64,000 bases of DNA from Longimicrobium terrae (GCF_014202995.1 NZ_JACHIA010000005.1:186001-250000); one strand, 5' to 3'. Positions 43,831-53,179 are shown, counted from the stretch's first letter. Notes: generated by a model from the letters alone, not told the origin. Numbers and translations: made by a program.

Positions 43831-45912
43831 CTACCAGCGCCGCTGTTCCGCCAGCAGCGCGCGGATCCCCTCCGGGTCCAGCGGGCGCGAGATCATGTAT
43901 CCCTGCGCGTACTCGCAGTTCAGCGACCGCACCAGCTCCATCTGTTCCACCGTCTCCACCCCTTCGGCGATCACGGCCAGCCCCAGCCCGTGGGCCAGCG
44001 TGGCGATGGTGGCCACCATCTGCGTGGTCGCGGGTTCGCCGGGCACGCGCGACACGAAGCTGCGGTCGATCTTGAGCCCGTCCAGCGGCAGCGTGTGCAG
44101 CGAGCTGAGCGACGAGTAGCCGGTGCCGAAGTCGTCCATCTGCACCTGGATGCCGATCTCCTTCAGCTGCCGCAGCATGGCGCCAGCCGAGCCGGGATTG
44201 TCGATGATGGCGCTTTCGGTGATTTCCAGCTTCAGGTGCCGCGGGTCCAGTCCCGTGTCGCGGAGCGCGGCGCGGATCACATCCACCAGGTCGCGCTGGC
44301 CCAGCTGCTTTGCGGACAGGTTGACGCTGAGCGCGATGCGGGCGTCGCGGAACTCGCGCCGCCATTCCGCCAGCTGCGCGCACGCCGCGTTCAGCACCCA
44401 CACGCCCAGGGGAAGAATGATCCCCGTCTCCTCCGCCACCCCCACGAAGTCCGCGGGCGAGATGCGGCCGCGCAGCGGATGGTCCCACCGCAGCAGCGCC
44501 TCCAGCCCCACCATGGCTCCCGTGCGGAGCGAGACAATCGGCTGATAGACGAGGCTGAACTCGTCGCGGCTCAGCGCCCGGCGCAGGTCTGTTTCCAGCG
44601 ACAGCCGCTCCACCGCGCGCGCGTGCATCTCCGCGTCGAACACCTCGCAGCTGAGCGTGGCGGATGACTTGGCGCGGTACATGGCCATGTCGGCGTTGCG
44701 CAGCAGGTCCTCGGGCCGCTCGCCCCCGCTTTCCGCCAGCGCGATGCCGATGCTGGCCGCGGTGAACAGCTCGTAGTCGCCCAGCGTGACCGGCTCGGCC
44801 AGCGACGAGGCTACGCGCCCGGCGATGAGCGTGGCTTCCCCGGCCGCTTCCAGGCCGTCCAGCAGCACGGCGAACTCGTCGCCGCCAAAGCGCGCGACCG
44901 TGTCCGTCAGGCGGACGGCGGCGCGGATGCGGTCGGCCACCACGTTCAGCAGTTCGTCGCCCACGTGGTGGCCCAGCGAGTCGTTGACCACCTTGAAGCG
45001 GTCCAGGTCCAGAAAGAGAACGGCGCACACTCCGCTTTCCCGCCGCCGCACGCGCAGCAGCGCCGTCGTCAGCCGCTCCATGAACAGGTGGCGGTTGGGC
45101 AGCCCGGTGAGCGGATCGTGCAGCGCCTGGTGAATGAGCCGGTCCTCCACCCGCTTCTGCTCCGTCACTTCTTCGCCAAAGACGTGCACCGCGTTCAGCG
45201 ACGGCTGCGGATGGTACGTCCAGGTAAAGACGCGCGGGCCCACGGTGGCCTCGCGGTGGCGGATTCCGGCGGACTGCTGCAGGCAGCGGCGGATGAGCGA
45301 TTCGTGGTCGCGCGGAAGCAGGGCGGCGGGCCCGTCCAGCCGCATGTCCAGAATCAGCCGCTCCGCCGCGGGGTTCACGTACTGCGGCGCCCCGGCCAGG
45401 TCGCATTCCAGCAGGGGATTGGGCGACTGCTCGGGGATGGCGGCCAGGCGGCGGATCTGGTCGTCGCGGCGGCGGCGCTCGGTGACGTCGCGGGAGTTCA
45501 CCACCACGCCGCGCACCACCGGGTCCAGCAGCAGGTTGCGCCCCACGCCCTCGAAGATGCGCCAGCTTCCGTCGCGGTGCCGCACGCGCACCTCCAGCGG
45601 GAGCCCCGTGGAGGGCACGGCGCGCGCCCTGACCAATTCTTCCAGGATGCGGGCCGCGTCCTCCGGGTGCACCAGGTCCATCACGTTGGCGCCGATCAGC
45701 TCCTCGGGCTCGTAGCCCAGCAGGCGCTTGACGGAGGGCGTGATGTAGCGCGTGGTGCGGTCGGCGTTGATGACGTGGATGACGTCGCGCGCGTTTTCCA
45801 CCAGTGAGCGGAAGTACGCCTCGCTTTCGCCCCGCGCGGCTTCCGGGCCGGGGAGCGCGGGCGGATCGTCGGACGGCGGGAGGATCGAGTACGGCCGGTC
45901 GGTGACGGGCAC
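43831..45912 (-). CDS. PAS-GGDEF-EAL protein
   Basis: A 693-residue protein if translation starts at the GTG at 45912; an ATG at 46038 would add 42 residues of basic low-complexity sequence. It has one PAS domain (about 25-140; FRSLVENARDVIHV, GYEPEELIG) with a WRIFEGVG PAC strand, a second degenerate sensor segment (about 150-260), GGDEF at 343-347 and EAL at 471-473 with DDFGTGYSSLS. It ends LLAEQRRW, matching the C-terminus of the neighbour. Both active motifs look intact. It probably senses a redox or small ligand through the PAS domains. Confidence 0.88.
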   Translation of the reverse strand: MPVTDRPYSILPPSDDPPALPGPEAARGESEAYFRSLVENARDVIHVINADRTTRYITPSVKRLLGYEPEELIGANVMDLVHPEDAARILEELVRARAVPSTGLPLEVRVRHRDGSWRIFEGVGRNLLLDPVVRGVVVNSRDVTERRRRDDQIRRLAAIPEQSPNPLLECDLAGAPQYVNPAAERLILDMRLDGPAALLPRDHESLIRRCLQQSAGIRHREATVGPRVFTWTYHPQPSLNAVHVFGEEVTEQKRVEDRLIHQALHDPLTGLPNRHLFMERLTTALLRVRRRESGVCAVLFLDLDRFKVVNDSLGHHVGDELLNVVADRIRAAVRLTDTVARFGGDEFAVLLDGLEAAGEATLIAGRVASSLAEPVTLGDYELFTAASIGIALAESGGERPEDLLRNADMAMYRAKSSATLSCEVFDAEMHARAVERLSLETDLRRALSRDEFSLVYQPIVSLRTGAMVGLEALLRWDHPLRGRISPADFVGVAEETGIILPLGVWVLNAACAQLAEWRREFRDARIALSVNLSAKQLGQRDLVDVIRAALRDTGLDPRHLKLEITESAIIDNPGSAGAMLRQLKEIGIQVQMDDFGTGYSSLSSLHTLPLDGLKIDRSFVSRVPGEPATTQMVATIATLAHGLGLAVIAEGVETVEQMELVRSLNCEYAQGYMISRPLDPEGIRALLAEQRRW

Positions 45913-46229
45913 AGCGGGGCGGGGACGAGGAGACGGGGCGGCGAAGTGCCGGCCCGGGCGCAAGCAGTGATGTGGGTGATGTTTGTCGAACGATAACGGA
46001 TTGCGGTGTGTCACGCCACGGCGGAATCCGGCCGCCATCGATCCGCCAGATTGGCCCGCCCGCCCCGCCGGAGCAGCCGCGCCGGCCGTCCATCCCAGCG
46101 TGATGCATCCCGCCCGGACGGGACCTTTTCCGACCATCCCCCCCGGACAACTCCGCCGCCCGGACGGATGCTCCGCCCGTCCGCCGGCCCTATTCCCTAT
46201 TCCCCATTCCCTATTCCCTGCAGTTGCCC
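45913..46229. other. Intergenic stretch between GGDEF-EAL and RDD-SpoIIM genes
   Basis: About 317 nt with an uncertain upstream start of the GGDEF-EAL gene at its left side and a GGGAATA-type tandem repeat at 46188-46219. No separate gene is supported; the open frame through it is a by-product of high GC content. Confidence 0.5.
46188..46219. repeat. GGGAATA-type short tandem repeat
   Basis: On the minus strand the sequence reads AGGGAATAGGGAATGGGGAA then TAGGGAATAGGG, i.e. GGGAATA units with variants, just past the stop of the RDD-SpoIIM gene. A related array is at 63234-63265. Confidence 0.8.
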
Positions 46230-48047
46230 CTATCTCTCCCCCGCCAGCTCCGCGGCCGCCACCGCCGCCTCGCCGCGCCCGGCCAGCGCAAAGTACGCCA
46301 CCATCGCCGAAGCAAAGACCGCGGCCAGCGCGAGCTTGGCCTCGCGCGGCAGGTCCGAGGGGGAGATGAAGCCCTCGATCATCCCGGCGATCACCAGCAT
46401 CATCGCCGTCCCCATGATGAGCGCCACCGCCTCGCGGCCGCGCGTCACCAGCACCTCGCGCCGCGTGCGCCGGCCGGGAAGGAGAATGCCGGAGCCCATC
46501 CACAGCCCCGCGCCTCCCGCGATGCAGATGGCCGTGAGCTCGATGCCGCCGTGGGGGAGCACGAAGGTCCACAGGTGCAGGCTCTGCCCCACGTTGGCGA
46601 ACATGGCGGCCACGGTGCCCAGCAGCACGCCGTTCATGATCAGCACGTACGCCGAGCCCAGGCTGGCCAGCACGCCGCCGGCGAACGCCAGAAAGGTGAC
46701 CTGCACGTTGTTGCTGATCAGCCGCGTCGCCATCACGGGCATGAAGATCTGCGGCACCTCCACGTACCCCTCGCCGCGCGCCTCCTTGGCCGCCGCGTTC
46801 TCCGCCCGCGCCATCATCTCCGCGGGCACCAGCTCGCGCGCCATCTCCGGCCGCGCGCGGATGGCGGCGAAGCAGAGCAGGGCGGGGAGGTAGAAGAGGA
46901 CGGAGGCGATGGCGATGGGCTTCCACAGCCGCCGCGCCAGCGCCGCGAATCCCCCGCCGGCGAAGTCGCGGAACCGGCGCCAGGTGCGCTGCGGCGGGCG
47001 GTAGAACAGGTTGTGCCCCGTCCCCACCATCCGCTCCAGGGAATAGAGGAGCTCCGGCGAGCCGCCGTACGTCCGCGCGCGGGCCAGGTCCGCCGCCACG
47101 CCGCGGTACAGCGTGGCAAAGCGCGACACGCGCCCCTCGTCCAGCGTGTCCAGCCCCATGCGCCGCGTTTCGTCCAGCGTCTTCTGGTACTCCGCCCACT
47201 CCGCCCGCTGCCGCCGCACCAGCGCCGTGGCCTGCGCGGTTCCCGCCCGCCCGCCCGCGCCCGCGGCCCGGCGGCGCTCCGTCTCTTCCTGGTGCAGCAG
47301 GGAGAGATAGGCGTCCGGGCTCATCGCCGTGCGGCGCGCGTCCTCCATCACGTGCCGCTCCACCCGCGCCATCAGCTTGCGCGAGAGCTCCGCGCGCACC
47401 GATCCGTCCAGCGAAAGGCGGCGCTGCACGTACATGGACACGGCGGTGAACTCCTCCGTGCTCATCCGCGGCGGGCCCAGTGCCGGCCCGGCGGGCGCGG
47501 TGGATTCCTCGGGGATGGCGTGCCCGGTACGGTCGCGCACCACCACCGTCCCCGCGGCCAGGTCGCCGATGCGCTTGGTCTGCGGATGCAGCATCATCGA
47601 CAGCCCGCCGAAGATGCACGAACCCCCGGGCTGGATGTCGACGATCACCTTGATGAAGGTCCGCACGGCCGCGGCGCGCACCGTGACGGGATAGCCGCCG
47701 TCGTGCACCACGCGGATCCCCATCCGCTTCTTGCCCGGCGTCTGCCCGTCGCGCAGCCCCTCGAAGAAGATGAAGTAGCCCCAGACCATCAGAAAAATGA
47801 GGATCGTCACCACACCCATCCCCAGGCCGCCCACCACGTTCTCCGCACCGATGGCGGAAAGGATGAGCGAGGCGACGATGCCGAATCCGAACACCGAGCC
47901 CATGAGGATGAGCGCGTCCAGCAGCAGCGCGGTAAAGCGCGAGCCCAGGTCCGCCAGTTCGTAGCCGATGGCGACGTGCTCGGGGGTTTCCACGTCCACC
48001 TGGCGGTCGGCCAGGACGTGTGCGGGGGCGGTCTGTACCAGGGTCAT
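46230..48047 (-). CDS. RDD-domain protein fused to SpoIIM-type membrane domain
   Basis: A 605-residue membrane protein. Residues about 20-180 form an RDD domain with the typical R-x-x-A-L-L-L-D start (SRFTALLLDALIL) and DDxxxKR-like GKKRMGIRVV. A cytosolic linker follows, then, from about residue 375, a SpoIIM/DUF95-type bundle of about six helices (ISNNVQVTFLAFAGGVL, NGVLLGTVAAMF, LPHGGIELTAICIAGGAGL). In most relatives the two domains are encoded by neighbouring genes, usually with a MoxR ATPase; here they share one chain. There is no sporulation gene around it. ATG at 48047 is clear. Confidence 0.85.
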   Translation of the reverse strand: MTLVQTAPAHVLADRQVDVETPEHVAIGYELADLGSRFTALLLDALILMGSVFGFGIVASLILSAIGAENVVGGLGMGVVTILIFLMVWGYFIFFEGLRDGQTPGKKRMGIRVVHDGGYPVTVRAAAVRTFIKVIVDIQPGGSCIFGGLSMMLHPQTKRIGDLAAGTVVVRDRTGHAIPEESTAPAGPALGPPRMSTEEFTAVSMYVQRRLSLDGSVRAELSRKLMARVERHVMEDARRTAMSPDAYLSLLHQEETERRRAAGAGGRAGTAQATALVRRQRAEWAEYQKTLDETRRMGLDTLDEGRVSRFATLYRGVAADLARARTYGGSPELLYSLERMVGTGHNLFYRPPQRTWRRFRDFAGGGFAALARRLWKPIAIASVLFYLPALLCFAAIRARPEMARELVPAEMMARAENAAAKEARGEGYVEVPQIFMPVMATRLISNNVQVTFLAFAGGVLASLGSAYVLIMNGVLLGTVAAMFANVGQSLHLWTFVLPHGGIELTAICIAGGAGLWMGSGILLPGRRTRREVLVTRGREAVALIMGTAMMLVIAGMIEGFISPSDLPREAKLALAAVFASAMVAYFALAGRGEAAVAAAELAGER

Positions 48048-48239
48048 GCGGAGGGCGGATCGGCGGGGAAGGCGTGCGCGGACGCGTGCGCGCGGAATCT
48101 ATCCGCGTCCCGCCACCCCCGCGAGTGCGCACGGAGCGGATCGCGCGGCGAGGGGCGCCCTCCATCGACCCGGCGCGCGGATGGCTCTAGATTCGTCCGC
48201 GGGCGGAAATACCGGATCATCACCAGCAAGGCGGGCGGG

Positions 48240-49181
48240 ATGCACGAAACGGGAGAGGTGCGGCTGCACCGGGAGGCGGAGGGCGTCACGCGCATCGACC
48301 ACGGTTGGCGCGGCGCGGGGTTCATCGCCTCGTATCTGATCGAGGACGGTGACGGGCTGGCGCTGGTGGAGGCCGGCCCGGCGTCCACGCTGGATACGCT
48401 GCTGGCCGGCATCCGCGCGGCGGGGCGGGACCCGGCGGAGCTGACGCACATCCTGCTCACCCACATTCACCTGGACCACGCCGCGGGCGCCGGGCACCTG
48501 GCGCGCATCGCCCCGCGGGCGCGCGTCGTCGTTCATCCCCTGGGCGCCCACCACCTGGCGGACCCGTCGCGCCTGCTGTCCAGCGCCGCCCGCATCTACG
48601 GCGACCAGATGGAGGCGCTGTGGGGAACCATGATCCCGGTGGATGACGAGCGCATCGACGCCGCGGAGGACGGCCTGGCGGTGCGGGTGGGCGGGCGCAC
48701 GCTGCGCGCGGTGGAAACGCCCGGCCACGCGGACCACCACCACGCCTGGCACGACCCGGACGCGGGGCTCGTGTTCAGCGGCGACGTGGGCGGGGTGCGC
48801 CTGGACCACGCGCTGCACGTCCGTCCCCCCACCCCGCCACCGGACGTGGACACCGGGCGCTGGCTGGCGAGCGTGGAGCGGCTGCGCGCGCTGCGCCCCC
48901 GCATCCTCCTTCCCACCCACTTCGGCGGAATCCACGATCCGGAGTGGCACCTGGACGATCTGGAAAGCCGGCTGCGCGCGTGGACGGCGCTGGCGGAGCG
49001 GTTCGACCTCAAGGACCGGGACGGCTTGGCGCGCGCGCTGGCGCAGTCGGCGGACCCGGAGCTGCTGCAGGCGAGCGGCGACCCGGCGCTGGTGGGGCGC
49101 TACGCGGAAACCATCCCGTACGACATGATGGCGGCCGGCCTGCTGCGGCAGCGCGGGCGCATCGCCCGGGAGCAGCGGTGA
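48240..49181 (+). CDS. Metallo-beta-lactamase-fold hydrolase
   Basis: A 313-residue hydrolase with the MBL zinc site: THIHLDH (HxHxDH) early, a PGHADHH His, SGDVGG aspartate and a final His in THFGGIHD. The first 60 residues contain an extra N-terminal strand segment, and the C-terminal about 70 residues are helical and extend the usual length. The fold covers glyoxalases, RNases and lactonases, so the reaction is open. The stop overlaps the HD-GYP start as GTGA, so the two are translated together. Confidence 0.88.
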   Translation: MHETGEVRLHREAEGVTRIDHGWRGAGFIASYLIEDGDGLALVEAGPASTLDTLLAGIRAAGRDPAELTHILLTHIHLDHAAGAGHLARIAPRARVVVHPLGAHHLADPSRLLSSAARIYGDQMEALWGTMIPVDDERIDAAEDGLAVRVGGRTLRAVETPGHADHHHAWHDPDAGLVFSGDVGGVRLDHALHVRPPTPPPDVDTGRWLASVERLRALRPRILLPTHFGGIHDPEWHLDDLESRLRAWTALAERFDLKDRDGLARALAQSADPELLQASGDPALVGRYAETIPYDMMAAGLLRQRGRIAREQR

Positions 49182-50593
49182 CCGAGGGAACGGAGCGGGG
49201 AGAGGCGCCGGGGTTCCGGCTTTCCGAGGTGATTTCCGCGCTTTCCTACGCGCTGGACCTTACCGAGGGACAGCCGGAAGGCCACTCCATCCGCACCTGC
49301 CTGATCGGAATGCGCATCGGCGAGGAGCTGGGGCTGGATGCCGGAACCCGCGACTCCCTCTTCTACGCGCTGTTGATGAAGGACGCCGGGTGCTCCGCCA
49401 ACGCGGCGGAAACGTCGGCCCTCTTCGGCGCGGACGATCCCGCGGTCAAGCGGTCGTGGAAGATGGTGGACTGGCGGCGCAGCGGCCCGGGGCTGCGGCA
49501 CGTGCTGCGCAGCGTGCGCCCGGGGGAGCCCGTGGGCCTGCGGCTGAAGCAGGCATGGCGCATCGTCGCCGGACCCCCGATCACCGCGGATCTGGTGCGC
49601 GCCCGCTGCGAGCGCGGCGCCGACATCGCCCGCATGCTGGGCCTTTCCACCCAGACCGCGGCCGCCATCCGCGCGCTGGACGAGCACTGGGACGGCGGCG
49701 GCGTGCCCCTGGGGCTGCGCGGGGAAGAGATTCCGCTGCTGGCGCGCATCGCCTCGCTGGCGCAGACGGTGGAGGTGTTTCACGCCGCGCGCGGAACTGC
49801 GGCGGCGCTGGCCATGGCGCGGCGGCGCGCCGGGCGGTGGTTCGACCCCGCCCTGGTCCGCGTCCTGGACGGCACCCGCCGCGACACCGCCTTCTGGAAC
49901 GCGCTGCGGGGCGACGTGCGCGCCCGGGTGGCCGCGCTGGAGCCCGCCGGGCGCGAGATGCGGGCCGACGACGGCGCGCTGGACCGCATCGCCGAAGCGT
50001 TCGCGCGCGTCATCGACGCGAAGTCGCCTTATACTTTCCGCCACTCCGAAGGGGTGGCGGCGTACGCCGAGGCCATCGGGCGCGTTCTGGGCTTCTCCGC
50101 GCCGGCCCAGCGCGACCTGCGCCGCGCCGCCCTGCTGCACGACATCGGCAAGCTGGGCGTAAGCAACCGCATTCTCGACAAGCCGGGAAAACTGACGGAA
50201 GAAGAGTTCGCCGCCATGCGCCTTCATCCGGAGTACACGCACCGCATTCTGGCCCGCGTGGGCCCCTTTCGCGAGCTGGCGGAGCTGGCCGCCTCGCACC
50301 ACGAGCGCATGGACGGGCGGGGCTACCACCGGGGCATTCCGGCGTCCACTCTTTCCGAGGCCGCACGCGTTCTGGCCGTGGCGGACGTGTGCGACGCCCT
50401 CAGCGCCGCGCGGCCGTACCGGGGGGCGCTCCCGCGCGAGCAGGTGCTGGAGATCCTGGGGCGCGACGCGGGCCCGGCGCTCTGCCCCGTTTCGGTGGAT
50501 GCGCTGCGCCAGGCGCTGGACGCCGATCCCGGGCTGGGGCCGCCCGCGGAGGGGCCGTCCGGAGTGGTGGGTTCTTCCGCTGTTTCGGCGTAA
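49178..50593 (+). CDS. HD-GYP-type protein with altered GYP motif
   Basis: A 471-residue protein with two HD-type modules. The first (about residues 15-210) has RDSLFYALLMKDAG with a degenerate HD pair and a DGGGVPLG-like motif. The second (about 290-440) is the typical HD-GYP core: HD at H321-D322 (LLHDIGKLG), then HPEYTHRIL and HHERMDGRGYH (H374-H375-E376). The usual GYP is GYH here. HD-GYP enzymes hydrolyse cyclic-di-GMP (some cGAMP), which fits the three GGDEF-EAL genes just upstream. The GTG at 49178 overlaps the MBL gene. Confidence 0.85.
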   Translation: MTEGTERGEAPGFRLSEVISALSYALDLTEGQPEGHSIRTCLIGMRIGEELGLDAGTRDSLFYALLMKDAGCSANAAETSALFGADDPAVKRSWKMVDWRRSGPGLRHVLRSVRPGEPVGLRLKQAWRIVAGPPITADLVRARCERGADIARMLGLSTQTAAAIRALDEHWDGGGVPLGLRGEEIPLLARIASLAQTVEVFHAARGTAAALAMARRRAGRWFDPALVRVLDGTRRDTAFWNALRGDVRARVAALEPAGREMRADDGALDRIAEAFARVIDAKSPYTFRHSEGVAAYAEAIGRVLGFSAPAQRDLRRAALLHDIGKLGVSNRILDKPGKLTEEEFAAMRLHPEYTHRILARVGPFRELAELAASHHERMDGRGYHRGIPASTLSEAARVLAVADVCDALSAARPYRGALPREQVLEILGRDAGPALCPVSVDALRQALDADPGLGPPAEGPSGVVGSSAVSA

Positions 50594-51027
50594 TCGGAGC
50601 GTCCGGCGCCGCGCGCTCCGTAACGGTTTGGAGACGCTGCCAGAATCGCCGCAACTCGTTTCACACCATCATCTTCCCCTTCGGAACCCCCGATCCGGGG
50701 CAGTGTACGCCTCCTTCGCGCCGGAGCAGCCCGTACATCGGTGCGGGGCGGGTGCTTGACAGGGGCGGGAGCACCGTGCACCTTAACCGGCGAACCCTGC
50801 CAGCAGGGCTCGCGGCGCGGTTTTCCCGTACGTGAGCGGACGACCCTCCGTCAGGCGCCCTCCCGGGTGTGTGGCGGAGTTTCGATCTAACGTTCGCTTG
50901 CCGGACGCGGGGCGGGGAAAATCACCTTGCCGGGGGCCGGTCAGAATCTGGGCCGATCGTTCGTTCGGTATCCGGAGCCGGGGGTCGCCTACCGGGCGCA
51001 ATCAGAGATCCACGCGGGAGGAGGGCA
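50594..51027 (+). promoter_or_regulatory. Upstream region of the TonB gene
   Basis: A 434-nt stretch with no gene. A consensus-like TTGACA (50756-50761) is present, but the -10 candidate at the right distance (CACCTT-type) is weak, so this is a tentative promoter. No strong terminator is visible after the HD-GYP stop. Confidence 0.4.
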
Positions 51028-51807
51028 ATGTTCAACAAGCTCGTCGCGTCCGAGGGCCGAAAGTCCGGCTTTCTGTCGCCGACCAACGTCTTCATCTCCG
51101 GAGTGCTGCACGTGGTGCTCATCGGGGGCCTGGTGGCCGCCGGTGTGAACGCCGCGGAGCGCGCGTCCCGGGAGAAGGAGGAACTGGTCGATTTCGTGGA
51201 GGTGGAGGAGGAGAAGCCCAAGGAGCCGGAGCCGGAGCCGGAGAAGCCCAAGGAGCCGGAACCGCCGCCACCGGAGCCGGAGCCGGCCGCGGCGCCGCCC
51301 GTGGTGAAGGGGTTCCAGACGCTGACGCCGCCGGCTGAGCCGCCGGCCACCATCGCGCCGCCCAACCCCAACCAGCAGGCGGTGTCGCCCGAAGACTTCA
51401 CCGCGCAGGGTCAGGAAGGCGGCGTAGCCAAGGGCGTGGAGGGCGGTGTGGCGCAGAGCACGGCGGAGCGCGAGGCCCCGGCCGACGTCGGCACCTACGA
51501 GCTTTCCGCGGTGGAAGAACAGCCCCGCCCCACCAACGTGGCGGAGCTGCAGCGGCAGCTGGAGCGCAACTATCCGCCGCTCCTGCGCGACGCCGGGGTC
51601 ACGGGCACGGTGCAGGTCCGCTTCCGCGTGCTGGAAGACGGCCGCGTGGACGCCGAAAGCATCCAGGTGACCAACTCGTCGCACGAGCAGTTCAACGACC
51701 CGACCATCCGGTCGGTTCAGCGGCTGCGGTTCCGTCCGGCCAAGGTGAACAACCGGGCGGTGAAGGTGTGGGTGGAACTCCCCATCCAGTGGCAGGTGGC
51801 GCGCTGA
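51028..51807 (+). CDS. tonB: TonB-family energy transducer
   Basis: A 259-residue protein: one N-terminal transmembrane helix (about 20-40; FISGVLHVVLIGGLVAAGV), a Pro/Glu/Lys-rich spacer (EPEPEPEKPKEPEPPPPEPE, about 62-100), a flexible stretch and a C-terminal TonB domain (about 165-259) with NYPPLLRDAGVTGTVQVRFRV and LRFRPAKVNNR. It links the proton-driven ExbB-ExbD motor to outer-membrane receptors such as the SusC here. GGGAGGAGGG is a strong ribosome binding site. ATG at 51028. Confidence 0.93.
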   Translation: MFNKLVASEGRKSGFLSPTNVFISGVLHVVLIGGLVAAGVNAAERASREKEELVDFVEVEEEKPKEPEPEPEKPKEPEPPPPEPEPAAAPPVVKGFQTLTPPAEPPATIAPPNPNQQAVSPEDFTAQGQEGGVAKGVEGGVAQSTAEREAPADVGTYELSAVEEQPRPTNVAELQRQLERNYPPLLRDAGVTGTVQVRFRVLEDGRVDAESIQVTNSSHEQFNDPTIRSVQRLRFRPAKVNNRAVKVWVELPIQWQVAR

Positions 51808-51930
51808 GCGCGTGCGCCCCGGGAATCCGGGGCGCGGCAGGACACCAGGGCGGCGCGGCCGGGCAGGTCCGCGCCGGACAGCAGGCAAACATCACGGAAG
51901 GCGCAGGCGCGCTGAGGAGATCGTAGAACC

Positions 51931-52620
51931 ATGGATATTGCGAAGATCTGGGCCGACACCGGGTTGCTTAACCGCGGCATCGTAATCTTCCTGATCCTGA
52001 TGAGCATCACGTCGCTGACGGTTGCGATCTGGAAGTGGCTTCAGTTCCGCCGGATGGCGGCCGCGACCAAGCAGTTCGCGCCCGCCTTCTCCGCGGCGCT
52101 GGAAAGCGAGAACATTCCGGAAGCCCTGGCGCTTGCTGATCAGTACCCCAAGTCGCACGTGGCCCGCGTGCTGGGCGAGTCCCTGCGCGAGGTTGCCCCG
52201 CTGCTGAGCGATCCCCGCGCCGCCGGCGCCGCGATCGTGTCCTGCGAGCGCTCCGTGGAGCGTGAGCAGATCCTGCTGGCCAACGAGCTCAAGAGCGGGC
52301 TGGGCCTGCTGGCCACCATCGGCTCCACGGCGCCGTTCGTGGGTCTGCTGGGCACCACGCTGGGCATCGTGAACTCGTTCATGGGCATGTCGGAAAAGGG
52401 CGGCGGCCTTGAGGCCGTGTCCGGCGGTATCGCCGAGGCCCTGATCGCCACGGCCATCGGCCTGGTGGCGGCCATCCCCGCGGTGTGGCTGTACAACTAC
52501 TTCACCGCCAAGCTCGACACGCTGTTCTCGGAACTGGCCTACGCCGGTCGCGAAATGATCGACTGGATGATGACGCGCCAGGCCCGCCGCGAAGTGGGCG
52601 GCGCCACCTACGGAGACTGA
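51931..52620 (+). CDS. exbB: ExbB/TolQ/MotA proton-channel subunit
   Basis: A 229-residue three-helix protein. The family signature is present: the N-terminal helix (about 16-33), a cytoplasmic loop, then AASIGSTAPFVGLLGT-like sequence (LLATIGSTAPFVGLLGTTLG) and the third helix AEALIATAIGLVAAIPAVWLY. It forms the stator ring with ExbD. It follows tonB by 123 nt and precedes exbD by 3 nt, in one operon. Confidence 0.93.
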   Translation: MDIAKIWADTGLLNRGIVIFLILMSITSLTVAIWKWLQFRRMAAATKQFAPAFSAALESENIPEALALADQYPKSHVARVLGESLREVAPLLSDPRAAGAAIVSCERSVEREQILLANELKSGLGLLATIGSTAPFVGLLGTTLGIVNSFMGMSEKGGGLEAVSGGIAEALIATAIGLVAAIPAVWLYNYFTAKLDTLFSELAYAGREMIDWMMTRQARREVGGATYGD

Positions 52621-52623
52621 CCT

Positions 52624-53103
52624 ATGGCTGGAGGACATGGCGGAAGCGCAGCCTTTGGCGGATCGCCGCTCCCCACCGTGGCGGGCGTGACCTCGAACGT
52701 GACCTCCGACATCAACGTCACGCCGATGATCGACGTGATGCTGGTGCTGCTGATCATCTTCATGGTGGTGACGCCGTCGCTGGCCTACGAGGCCAAGCTT
52801 CCCAAGGCGCGCACGGCGCTTCCCGAAAAGGAAGACCGCGTTACGCTGGGTGTGGACAACCAGGGCAAGTACTGGCTGGAAGACGTTCAGAACCCGGGCC
52901 CGATCCCGCTTGCCCAGCTGGAGCAGCGGCTGCGCGACGAGTACGCCAAGCGCCCGGGCGACCACAACCTGTACCTCAAGGCCGACAACGGCGTGGAGTA
53001 CTCGGTCGTGCTGAGCGCGATCGACGCCTCGCGCCGGGCGGGTGTACGCCGCATCGGCCAGATCACGGAACTGCCCGCGGGGGCGCGCGTCCGCCGCGAG
53101 TAG
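52624..53103 (+). CDS. exbD: ExbD/TolR-family protein 1
   Basis: A 159-residue motor subunit. The single transmembrane helix contains the essential membrane Asp at D37 (NVTPMIDVMLVLLIIFMVV). A periplasmic domain with DNHNLYLKADN-like motifs follows. It is the typical ExbD layout with a C-terminal Arg-rich tail. Third gene of the Ton motor operon. Confidence 0.92.
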   Translation: MAGGHGGSAAFGGSPLPTVAGVTSNVTSDINVTPMIDVMLVLLIIFMVVTPSLAYEAKLPKARTALPEKEDRVTLGVDNQGKYWLEDVQNPGPIPLAQLEQRLRDEYAKRPGDHNLYLKADNGVEYSVVLSAIDASRRAGVRRIGQITELPAGARVRRE

Positions 53104-53179
53104 GTTCGTGAAGCCTTTCGCCTTCGCCGCGCCGTATGGCGCGGCGGGGCACCGACACTGAGCACGGAGAGTCAATCCC

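Noticed and set aside
46230-48047. Evidence of sporulation from the SpoIIM-like domain
   Set aside because: SpoIIM/DUF95 domains are common in non-sporulating bacteria and no other sporulation gene is present.
43831-48165. Single 1,444-codon gene spanning the GGDEF-EAL gene and the RDD-SpoIIM gene
   Set aside because: The upper part is out of frame with the RDD protein and includes its non-coding frame; only the lower part has domains.
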